DNA of 28,586 nt from Larix sibirica (taxonomy: Eukaryota > Streptophyta > Pinopsida > Pinales > Pinaceae): positions 21,339-49,924 of the forward strand of contig NWUY0300002358.1 of assembly GCA_004151065.3 (NCBI GenBank), written 5' to 3'. This document shows, in pieces, positions 10,818 through 20,780 of this stretch (positions within the stretch are counted from its first letter, which is position 1; each line of letters starts with the position of its first letter). The notes below the pieces were generated by a model, which saw nothing but the letters and a program-made list of their open reading frames with translations, ran no database searches and was not told the origin of the DNA. Position numbers and translations under genes: made by a program.

Positions 10818-11254
10818 GGTGATTGTGAAATATTCTACAATAAACCAACCGCAATAAGCAAAATTGAATTTGAAAATGAAATTAATTGCAAAATTATAGT
10901 AAAATTCTATTACCTGAACAAACTGTAAAATTGCTAACAAGTAAAATTCTCAAACAATTGTAAACTCGCAATTCAGGTTTTTGCATACGGTAAACATGTG
11001 AAAATCAGTGATAAATCCCCAACATAACCTAAGTGTCGATTTAATATTAGAGAAAGTTAACCTCCCATCAAAATTAAATGTGACGAGGTCAAAATAATGG
11101 CTAACATATTAGCGGGCATTGATTGAGATTTGACCCGTGCTTTTGAAAAAAATTCGTACATATCGAAACAGGGAAAATTTAGGGAAACGACTTCTCATTG
11201 GTGAAATAAAGGTTCGAATGTAGGAATGTCGATATTATTGGGTGTCGGACATCA
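10818..11254. other. AT-rich leader upstream of the minus-strand ORF
   Basis: No coding sequence is seen apart from the frame that stays open to 10940 ahead of the MARKGK start. On the minus strand it may be the 5' leader, with the possible small intron at 10913-10835. Confidence 0.35.
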
Positions 11255-11950
11255 GACATCGGGGGTTTTCAAAGTGCTTAAAAATGTTTCTTCTGAAGAA
11301 GCCGACCGTAATTCATTAAAATGAATAGTTACATAGGGTCCAAAAACATCGGCTGAGAAATTTGCAAATTAATGATACTCATTTGATGTAAAGTTTCCAA
11401 TGTCACGGAACTGAAGAACCAACAAATTGAATTGGAGAGCATTACTAGGTCCGTGAAATGTCAGGAATGTTAAATAAGCAATAAAAATGCAATTATGACG
11501 TTTGATGTCCGATGAATTGAAACGTCGGGATCAAAACATTTAAAAGTTAAATTTGTTTATCAAATGAAGTTCTTAATGTCAGTAGTCCGAGGAATTGCAC
11601 CAAGCTGAAAACATCGATAAAATAAATTATCAAAACATGTTACCCCGATGCCCAATGTCCGATAAAAATTAATCCTTGGGAACATTGGAATCAGAACGTT
11701 GGGATGATAAGATTAAATATAAATGAACTTCTAATGGATCCGCCCCCCGGTTATGAAATCAGAACATAATTACTTAAGTAAACCTTGGGAACATCAGAAT
11801 TAAAACTTCGGAAAGTTGATTTTAATGCAAACAAAGGTGCTGATGTGAATTATCCCAACGTCACATACCCAAACTGTGAATAAAAACATCGAAAAGAACA
11901 CTTCGAGCCCATAAAACGTCAGTATTGAAAATTAACCCTTTAAAACAGTT
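11255..11950. repeat. Highly degenerate tandem array, about 88-bp period
   Basis: The core ACATCGG/ACGTCGG or a close variant recurs at 11256, 11346, 11522, 11611, 11696, 11805 and 11886. Spacings are 90, 176 (two units), 89, 85, 109 and 81. A second core, AATGTC with CGA or CGG nearby, recurs mid-unit (about 11399, 11457, 11504, 11574, 11653). Two units share the longer start CCTTGGGAACAT (11675 and 11783). Variants differ mainly by CG/TG/CA changes. The array lies upstream of the minus-strand ORF and may be part of its leader or LTR. Confidence 0.5.
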
Positions 11951-12043
11951 TTTAAGAAGCAAATTTGCAGTTAAGTGTGTATACAAATTGAAAACTAACT
12001 TAAAGAAAGAAACTTAGAAACAAATAAGTAGGAAATTTAAAGG

Positions 12044-12078
12044 GGTCCCATCATTTTTATAGGAAAAATGGTGGGATC
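12044..12078. other. 15-bp stem hairpin next to the long repeat
   Basis: GGTCCCATCATTTTT (12044-12058) and AAAAATGGTGGGATC (12064-12078) can pair over 15 bp, with 13 Watson-Crick pairs and two G-T pairs, around a 5-base loop. It ends about 17 bases before the start of the left long direct repeat. Confidence 0.6.
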
Positions 12079-12094
12079 TGTTGTGGTTGCAGTA

Positions 12095-14727
12095 GAAATG
12101 CAAAGTTTTAATTCTCAGTGCTTTTCCTAGGGTTTTTAAGCATAAATTAATTCATATTTTAAGTTATTAGATGCCATGATTCTCAGATTTTATGTCTGGG
12201 ATGCAAATTCCTAATAGCCTAGTAATGCAACCTAACTTAGTGGCTAAACAAGTTATGAAAGACAATGTTGAAAGAATCAAGTAGAAGATATAAAAAGAAG
12301 CTCTAACCTAGTGCCTTTTTGTGGGGATATGGAGTTGATTCACCCCTCTTTGATAAATGGAATGAAGTTGAGAACCAAAAAACTGGCATGAAGTTGAGAT
12401 CCACAAACTATAGAGACCCTTGAACAATCTAAAATTTTGACTTAGTTGAGGCGCTCGTTTGAAACTAATGCTTCTCCAACCTACAAAACTGAGCAAAATA
12501 TGGTAGTAGAATTCAATTGGAAGTTCCAAAACGTGTGAAAAAAAAACAAACAAGTTAGAGAAACAATGTATAAGTGGCGAGGAACAAAACCTAGAAAGGA
12601 AAACATGTGCAATTAAATTCTAAGCTCTATCTCTTACCAGAAAACTTCAAAGCATTATAGTAGTTGCAATTTTCAAACTTAAAGAAACATCAACAATATT
12701 ACCTCAATTTGGATCATATGTCATAAACATATCAGTAGAGGAAATCAAGAGCCAAAATCAACCACAAATCACCATGAACACAAGAGAAAACAAAGTAAAA
12801 TCGAGTTTTTCTATTACTCTTAAAACTACCCCCTTTACAAATGAGTTGGTCTCTCTCTTTTGTAGAAAAAGAGGAAAGAAATATCCCTAATCTAAAGAGA
12901 CGAAGGGTTGATATATTCATTTGAGTCTCACTTTAGAATGAATGGTTGAGACTACATCAAAATTTATAAATATTACATGTGGTCTAGTCTCCCTCCTCAT
13001 GGTGGGGAACACTTGGATGAGATGGACAACGTGGGGACCAAAAATGTTGAGTGTACAAGTGAGAAGTGATTCCAAGCTGTGCTGGAGAGTTAAGTTGAAT
13101 AATTGAAAAGCTAAAAATGAGTTGAAATGGAGCAATTCGCCCCCCTTTAGGAATAAATGCACCCCCCTCATATCGATAAGTTGAGATGGGGCCCAAAACT
13201 TGTACAAAATCACCTTAAACTATTGATTGGGCATCCTTGTCATATTTGAGGAGGACCCACTTCACTAAAATAGCCAATTGGAATTTTTCACTATATTAAT
13301 TTTTGCTCAGTCATGCCATGGGCATTTTTTAAATTAGACCTTAGGAAATCTACTTAATAATTGTCTATTAATTCAATCTGGATGGAACCATGAGAAATAT
13401 GCTTGGGATATTCCTTGGATAATGTCCATGATGTCTTTGAATCTTATACCAATCATTTCCATGCCAAAATCAAATTTGAATATATCATTTGCATGCTGAT
13501 CCAAATTATGAAAATTGGACTTAGGCATTTTTAATCACCAACTTAGGAAAATGCATTAATTTTTCCTATTAGTCCACATATGCTAGAAATCACATTTGTA
13601 AGGATCAAATTTGCTTCCAAAGTCTTCAATGACTTGAATTCTGATGATAGGAATGAAGTGCTATGCTGGTTGGTCCTATAGACCAAGTCAAACTGTTGAA
13701 AAAGTAAACTTTGGTCAAACTTAACCAAACTTGTCTAATAAATATATGGACCCTGTAATGCCTCACAAATGGGTGTTTTGTAATGAGATACTACTCCTTT
13801 TGGCCCTAGTAAACCCCCTTTTCATTATTTTCCTTTTTTTTTTCTCTTTGGATCTTTTCTTTTTGCACTTTTGTTTTGATCTTTCTCTTTTCATACTTAT
13901 ATTTCGATAGTGCTTGAAAGGTACTGGACTTGGATACCTTATGGGTACCAATAATGACATGGCCTTAGCTCGACTACTAGTGACCGTCCACAGGCCCGGC
14001 AGAGTTTCAATAGTAATGCTTGGTTAGAGAAAATAGGCAGTACCTCTTAGTTCGAGGAGTACCTAGCCTTCCAATTGCTAACCATTTTCAAACATACATT
14101 GCATAGGGAGAGTTGTTTTATATATAGGGACAAAATTTCTCAATAACAACTCTTCCTATTTAGTATCAAGTTAGCCATAGGGTTTTGCAAGTGAGCCTCT
14201 TGAATTGTCACAAGATTCATTACAACACAAGCATGCCTAAGACAAAAGGGAGGGGACACAAAGGGGAATTCAAGGGTCAATCCATCATTCTTTAGCCAAT
14301 GGTATTTTAATATCAAGGTGGAGTTATATGGAGATGGATACAGGGTCAAAGTGTGGAGCTAAAGGAGATTTGTAATCCCTATAAATATCAAGAGATGTTA
14401 GATAATCATATGTGTATAAAACAAAAAACTCTACTCGGTTATAGTCTATGGAACGTCTCTACTAACCATGCTTATCAAAATTGATCATTGTAAGTAACAT
14501 GAAAACATCCTACAATACAATCATCAATCCAAGTCATAGTCCATAAAATACATCCTTAGGAATGACATGGCATCATATGAATACATAATGTGGCATCATC
14601 ACAAGGAAAAGGTATTGCATCAACTGTTGTCATCTCATCACTGATCGCAAATGCATGCTCTAAACTTTGGATCTCAACCTGATCCTTGAAGCAAGAATAT
14701 GGAAAAAAAACCCATTTACAAAATGGT
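12095..14727. repeat. Long direct repeat, left copy (probable LTR)
   Basis: It aligns along its whole length to 18786-21770 with roughly 80-85 % identity by eye. Shared landmarks include TTAAGCATA...TTCATATTTTAAG (12135), the GAGACC...TTGAACAATCT block (12410), the GGACCAAAA...GTTGAG block (13035), ATTTTTAATCAC (13528), a long pyrimidine tract (13800-13895) and GACCGTCCACAGG (13981). Other shared landmarks are CATGACATGGCATCATATG-like sequence (14565) and ACAAAATGGT (14718). Similarity begins at GAAATGC (12095) and fades after 14727. Both copies have many point changes and small indels, so the element is old. ORFs inside are short and not conserved between the copies. Confidence 0.85.
14116..14126 (-). 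promoter_or_regulatory. TATA box in the left long repeat
   Basis: On the minus strand this reads TATATATAAAA, about 600 bases from the proposed 5' end of the LTR at 14727. It is a suitable U3 promoter position and supports minus-strand transcription. The right copy is mutated at the matching site (GGATATGAAAC). Confidence 0.35.
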
Positions 14728-14823
14728 ATAACATATGGCTCCATGAGGGACAAATTCTCTAAGGGAATGAATGATTGAGAAGCATCGAATCTCTGGTTCG
14801 CAATACCAATCAACAACAAGCAC

Positions 14824-15251
14824 CTGCAAAACAAAAAGTACACCCTTCTCACAAAACGTTATTAGTAACAAGTTTATTTCAAAAACTTAAAAGAAATTCA
14901 TAATGCTCAAAATTTTCTGACTATTTTGCAGAAATAAAATCTAGCTAAATGGAAAGGAAATGGCATGCTCAAAACTATATATCCAAGGCTACTCTAATGT
15001 TCAAAAGTGAACTTATTTATCCTAGCTACTCTAAGATAACCTGTTAAAGAAAATTCTAGGTGAAATTAAAAATCCAATGGAGCCATTTGCAAAAGGATCA
15101 ATTCTTCTTCCTTTGTGGTTGATGGTAGAGAAAATTGAACATATACTAATAGGTAAGTGAATAAATGGAAGAATTTACATCCTTCCTTGATTGAAAATTA
15201 AATAAGAATTATCATTCTAGAGGATGAACTCGTGACAAGGTCAACACTCAC
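14824..15251 (-). other. Possible intron at the end of the gag-like ORF
   Basis: The minus strand shows a donor AAAG/GTGAGT at 15251 and an acceptor TTTTTGTTTTGCAG at 14824, 428 bases apart; both are close to plant consensus. Joining them adds only a few codons (G-A-C-C) before a TGA. Without splicing the frame also stops a few bases into the intron. Confidence 0.35.
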
Positions 15252-16880
15252 CTTTACAAGCTTGCTCTATCCAAATGTCAATGGGATTGTCAAATTGACA
15301 AGTATCATTCACCAAATCATGATATGTGGGAGATGGTGAAAACAAGTCATGTGACATTTCATAAGATGTTTTCTGGCACTTGTTGGTCTCTGATCCACTT
15401 AAAATTTTTACCAAAGAATTTGACTGAACATGATGATAGATTCCAAGAATGGGGATGGAAGAGTGGAGTGAGGAAATGCATTTTGCCCCATATGGTTTAT
15501 AATTATTGACTTTAAAATATCATGAGAGGAAAGGCTTTGTGATTGTAAATCATTGGTAGTATTTATCTCATGAATGGGTTCAAGATTAGGAGAGAGGTCA
15601 ACTTTAAATTCTAAAGAATGGGTTTTCAATTGATTACTTTCATTCACTCCATCCCAAAAATACAGGTCCAACATACTTTCATTATCAGATGAATCATAGT
15701 TGGGTTTTCCTAAATATTACCAATAATTATTACCCCAGCATGGATCTGGACTTGAGGAATGCTTTGAATAACCTAACTCTTTATCACCCTCATCATGTTG
15801 ATCCACAACCACACAATGATAAGATGCACCTTAGAACTTGTAAATTTCTACATCAAAATATTTAATCAGAGGAGCATGATTTAGAAATGAAGGACTAACA
15901 TGAGATTCTAATGATGGGGATGAGAGAGTGGAGTGATGAGATGTATTTTGTCCCGTACTCAAAGTGATTGACCCTAAACTTTCATGAGATAAAAGGCTTA
16001 GTGATTTGAAATTATTGAAGTCTTTGATCTCACATAAAGGTTGATGAGATTTTAAAAGGTGGGACTTAGGTTGATTATTGTCATCTACTCCTTCTTCCCC
16101 GGTGACTTAATGATCAAGGATTGAATCATAGTCAGGACTATCCAAATGTTGATGCAACTTTAAGAAATTTTCTAAGATAACTAGTCCTTAATCATCCTTA
16201 TCCGGTTGATTTCTAAACACACACTGATTAGGGAATTTCTCTTCTATGTTTGTTTTGATGACTTTTCAAATGGAATCCTCAACTGCGGATTTTTCTCCCG
16301 AGGAATCACCTAAATATTGATTATGGTTCCCTTCAAGGATCCATTCATCTCAGTCTTCCCATTCTTCATCTGAGACTTCTAAATCGAGAATAGCTTGTGG
16401 AATAGAATATGCAGAGTTAACTTGATTGGCAATAAACATGGATTCTTGATGGTGATCACTAGTTTCCCATCCATGGGTCATGTCCAAGTTATCACTTTCA
16501 CCTTCTTTAGGTTGTGAAGACAAAGTATTTAGAATGATCCCATGTAGGTCCCTTTCAACTTCTACTTGAGGTTTACAAGAATTATCTATCAAATACTCTG
16601 TAACTTTGTTGTTTATTGAAGGTTCACTCATTAGTTTAATTAAGGGAACTTGGATATTTACTTCATAAGGGTCTACATCCAACTGATGAGTTAAATAATG
16701 GGCTTCATCAAGTTCTTGATATTCATTTTCGTACCCATAAAAAATTCTATCACTATAATCACACTAATGTTCATCTTGTGATGATGATCCCCACTCGTAA
16801 TTGGCCTCTCTTAATTCTTAGACTACTTGGATTAATTAATTTAAGGATTGATAAAATTAGAGGAATACATATGGGTCCAT
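15246..16880 (-). pseudogene. Gag-like acidic Ser/Asn-rich ORF of the LARD element
   Basis: The frame starts MDPYVFL at an ATG (16880-16878) and can be followed for about 540 codons. It has about nine in-frame stops, mostly TAA/TAG/TGA in place of Gln, Trp or Arg, and one frameshift near 15390. N-terminal marks are FYQSLN, ANYEWGSSSQDEH, YGYENEYQELDEAHYLTH and DVDPYEVNIQVPLIKL. The rest is rich in Asp, Glu, Ser, Asn and His (LEVSDEEWED, HDEGDKELGYSKHSS, NYDSSDNESMLDLYFWD). It ends NDTCQFDNPIDIWIEQACKG. Two segments are in-frame duplicates. There is no zinc knuckle and no enzymatic motif. The position after the leader, the length and the start MDPY suggest a gag-type structural protein, but I cannot match it to a named family. 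Confidence 0.5.
15428..16330 (-). repeat. Internal 462-bp (154-codon) duplication in the gag-like ORF
   Basis: The block at about 15428-15700 matches the block at about 15890-16150 at an offset of 462 bases, a multiple of three. Protein landmarks on the minus strand are SLLSHESLGSITLSTGQN...HHSTLSSPSLESH and SLSSHDILKSIIINHMGQN...PHSTLPSPFLES. Both blocks also share a GAATCATAG...CTATCC/TTTTCC end. A third, weaker similarity may extend into 16150-16330. Confidence 0.6.
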
Positions 16881-17332
16881 TGCATCTCTTTGATTGATAA
16901 TCCAGTGGAATCACTATGTGGGTTCACCAATGGAGTCTCTAGGTGAAGGGATAGATTACTTCACCATAATGATTTATCATTATAAACACCAAGGAAGTCC
17001 TTTCTCCTCGAAAGCAACACCAAAACTGTTGTCACACAAACTCACATCCCTCGGATTGCAAGGAGGAATCAACTAGTGCTAACCTAGAGGAACCTCAAGA
17101 CACTACCCCTAAGTGTCATACGGGAAAGGTCCTCTCTCTTTAGGTTTCCCAATTCTGCCTAAGAAGACCTAGACTAACCATGCCAAGGTGTCCTTATGGA
17201 AAATCAATTTGGGTACGTTTCAGTAGCTACCAAATTTCCCATATTATTTGCTTGATAAATTTCTATAGAAACAATGTGCCTAAGAAAATTAACAAGGGTC
17301 TGAAATATTGGCACATTGTGGATGAGATAAGG
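16881..17332. other. Leader segment without recognised content
   Basis: This lies between the start of the gag-like ORF and the tandem array. Short plus-strand ORFs here have no recognisable product and are probably chance. Confidence 0.4.
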
Positions 17333-18670
17333 GGCTCTATGTTTAAGATATGGAAATACACCCTCAATGAAACATGATCAAAATAAATCTTGTGATAATA
17401 GAATGAAAAAAGTGCAAGCTACCTTGAAATGTGGATTGTGACATAGTTAATATATAGGCTCAAAAGTTAAAGTGGCTACCTCAAAAGGTTCAGATAATGA
17501 GGAAACTAAAGTCTAAGAATGGTTGAGTTAAATGTTCCTAGGAGGATTTAAATAGGTGCCAGAATTGGCTTATAGTTTTGAGTTTGAAATGTAACCAGCA
17601 TTAGATGATCTATTATCATAGTGAATATTCAGATTATGATAATAATGGTTTTGGTTAGGGGTTTTAGTGAGATGGAAATACCCACTAGGTGAAAGATGAT
17701 CAAAATAACTCTTGTGATAATGGAATGACAAAAGTGCAAGCTACCTTGAAATGTGGATTGTGACATAGTTAAGATATAGGCTCAAAAGTTAAAGTGGATA
17801 CCTCAAAAGGTTAAGATAATGAGGAAACTAAAGTCTAAGAACAATTGAGTTAAATGTGCCTAGGAGGATTTAAATGGGTGCCACAATTGGGTTATAGTGT
17901 TCAGTTTGAAATGTAACCAACATTAGATAATCTCTTATCTTAATGATATTCAAATTCAAAAGTGTTTGTGATAATAATGGTTTTGGTTAGGGGTTTTAGT
18001 GAGATGGAAATACCCACTATGTGAAATATGATCAAATAACTCTTGTGATAATGGAATGACAAAAGTGCAAGCTACCTTGAAATGTGGATTGTGACATAGT
18101 TAAGATATAGGCCCAAAAGTTAAAGTGGCTACCTCAAAAGGTTAACATAATGAGGAAACTAAAGTCTAAGAATAGTTGAGTTAAATGTGCCTAGGAGGAT
18201 TTAAATTGGTGACACAATTGGATAATTGGATTATAGTGTTGAGTTTGAAATGTAACCAACATTAGATAATCTCTTATCTTAGTGAATATTTAGATTCAAA
18301 AGTGTTTTTGATAATAATGATTTTTGTTAGGGGTTTTAGTGAGATGGAAATACCCACTAGGTGAAATATGATTAAAATAACTCTTATGATAATGGAATGA
18401 CAAAAGTGCAAGCTACCTTGAAATGTAGATTGTGCGTAGTTAAGATCTAGGCTCAAAAGTTAAAGTGGCTACCTCAAAAGGTTAAGATAATGAGGAAACT
18501 AAAGTCTAAGAATACTCGAGTTAATTGTGCCTAGGAGGATTTAAATGGGTACCACAATTGAATTATAGTCTTGAGTTAAAAATGTAACCAACATTAGATA
18601 ATATCTTATCTTAGTGAATATTTAGATTCAAAAGTGTTTGTGATAATAAGTGTTTTGGTTAGGGGTTTTA
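17333..18670. repeat. Tandem array of four ~330-bp units
   Basis: The landmark GATCAAAATAA/GATTAAAATAA starts units at 17376, 17698, 18030 and 18370, with spacings of 322, 332 and 340. Each unit carries AAAAGTGCAAGCTACCTTGA, GGCTCAAAAGTTAAAGTGG, TGCCTAGGAGGATTTAAAT and GGTTAGGGGTTTTAGTGAGA or close variants. The last unit ends within the GGTTAGGGGTTTTA block at about 18670. A partial unit start lies at about 17333-17375. By eye, neighbouring units are about 90 % identical, clearly younger-looking than the decay in the flanking repeats. In the minus orientation the array fills the 5' leader of the LARD element. Confidence 0.9.
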
Positions 18671-20332
18671 AATGGCTCAATACTAAGGAACAACTTGCTA
18701 GTTTTTATGATGTCTGGTTATAAATCTATATAACGACAAGCGAGAAATGCACACTAATGCAAACAAGCACAAAACCAGGCTATATGAAATGCTAAGTTTT
18801 AATTCCCAGTGCCTTTCGTAGGGTTTCTAAGCATAGATTGATTCATATTTTAAGTCATTAGATGCAATGATTCTTATATTTTATGCTTAGGATTCATATT
18901 TCTAATATCCCAAGATGCAGAGTGTTAATAGCCTAGTAATGCAAGCTAACTTAGTGGCTAAACAAGTTATGAAGCTTTGACATGGTGCCTTGGTGTTGGG
19001 ATAAAAAGAAGCTCTGACCCCTCCTAACTAGCTAGCATGGAGTTGAGATCCATGAACTACAAAGACCCTTGAGCAATATGAAATTTTGACCTAGTTGAGG
19101 CACCCCTTTGAAACCAACGCTCCTCCAACTTGCAAAAATGAGAAAAATGGGGTAGAATAAATTGATTAGAAGATTCAAAACCTCAGAAAAACTAGAAAAC
19201 AAGTTAGATAATTAGTGTATAAATGGCAAGGAACAAAACCCAGAAAGGAGAGCACATGAAATAAAATTATGAGCTATGTATTTTACCAGAAAACTTCAAA
19301 GTATTAGAGCAGTTGCAATTTCTAGACTTGTACATAAACAAACATCAACAATATTACCTCGATTTGGATCAGATCTCATAAACATATCATCAAAGGAAAG
19401 AAGGAGCCAAAATCTAGCCACAAATCACTATGAACATAAGAGAAACCATAGTAAAATCAGAGTTGTTCTATTACTCTAAAAAATGCCTCCCTTACAAATG
19501 AGTTGCTCTCTCTCTTTTATAGAACAAATCCCTAATCTAATGAGATAAAGGTATGATATCTTCGTTTCAATCTTACTTTACAATGAATGGCTGAGATTAC
19601 ATCAAAATTTATGAATACTACATGTAGCCAAGTCGCATTCCTCACGGTGGGTCACACTTTGATAAGATGGACAATTTGGGGACCAAAAGTGTTGAGTTAG
19701 ATCCTCAAAATGTTGAGTGGAAAAGTGAGAAGTGTTTCCAAACTGAGTTTGAGAGATGATTTGAAGAATTTAAGAGCTGAAATGGATCAATTCACCCCCT
19801 TTAGGAAGAAGTGTGCCCCCCTCAAATCATTTGTTGAAATGTGGCCAAAACTTGTACAAAATCACCTTAAAGTGTTGATTGGAAATCCTTGTAATATTTG
19901 AGGAGGGTGCACTTCACTAAATTATCGAACTGGAATTTCCCGCTGTAGTTTAATTTTTGATTGGCCATACTTAGACATTTTTTAAATCAGACCTTAGGAA
20001 ATCTGATTAATAATTGCCTATTAATTCAATCTTGATGGAACCATAAGAAAAATTCTTGGAAGATGCCTTAAATGATGTCCATGATATATTTGAATCTTAT
20101 ACCAATCATTATGGAAATATAAGATATGAATATATCATTTACAAGCTAATCCAAATTATTAAAGTTGGACTTAAGCATTTTTAATCACGAGCTTAGGAAA
20201 ATGCATTAATTTTTGCCTATTAGTCTCCATAATATGTTAGAAATTACATTTGGAAGGATCAAAATTACTTCCAAAGTATTCAATGAGATAAATGTTGATG
20301 ATAGGAATGAAGTGCTACACTAGCTGGTCCCG

Positions 20333-20393
20333 TTGACCAAGTCAAACTCCCCTTTGACCAAGTCAAACTATTGAAAATGTCAACTTTAGTCAA
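20333..20393. promoter_or_regulatory. Cluster of six W-box cores (TTGAC/GTCAA)
   Basis: TTGAC occurs at 20333 and 20354, and GTCAA at 20341, 20362, 20379 and 20389. The first four form two head-to-head pairs, TTGACCAAGTCAA, repeated 21 bases apart. W-box cores are the binding sites of WRKY transcription factors in stress-responsive plant promoters. The left repeat keeps only two cores in the matching region (13687 and 13714). Function is inferred from motif density only. Confidence 0.35.
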
Positions 20394-20429
20394 AGTTATC
20401 CAAACTTGTCCAATGAATGTATGGACATG

Positions 20430-20780
20430 TTAATGCTTTTGGAAGGAGGATTTATAATTTTTATATGGCTTGAATTGATGAAGTATTTGACTCATAAATT
20501 TGCATACAATCTTTGTTCATATGAGCCATCACATACCTTAAAACATAGATCTTGCTACATACATTTCATAAAGAATTTGAGGTTATTGTTTTATAAACAT
20601 ATCAACGTTAGATCAACATCAAAATCCTTACAAAGGTTATTTCTCCTTTGGGTGAAGTGGATGGAAATTCCAACTAGGCATTCAAGTGAGGATTGGTCAA
20701 AGTTGACTGCCGGATTGACACAATATGAAGGACAGCGGAAACCTCTATGGTCTTCACCATTAGCGCAAAAAATATGGAAT
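20430..20780. other. Segment of about 350 bp present only in the right long repeat
   Basis: The left copy passes directly from CTGTAATGC to CTCAC at about 13757, while the right copy has GTTAATGC, about 350 bases, then GGAATGTGCCTCAC. The ends share AATG(T)GC, so either the left copy lost the segment between short direct repeats or the right copy gained it. No domain or inverted termini are seen in it. Confidence 0.6.

Noticed and set aside
12917-13213. 98- and 70-codon minus-strand ORFs in the left long repeat
   Set aside because: The matching region of the right repeat does not keep the frame, so they are unlikely to be genes.
14718-14740. TGGTAT... just after the left repeat as an initiator-tRNA primer-binding site
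   Set aside because: Only the first six bases match TGGTATCAGAGC, and the TGGT is shared with the right flank of the other copy. The plus orientation also conflicts with the ORF and TATA evidence.
17333-18670. Possible CRISPR array
   Set aside because: Units are ~330 bp and similar throughout, with no short constant repeat and variable spacer, and the context is a plant retroelement.
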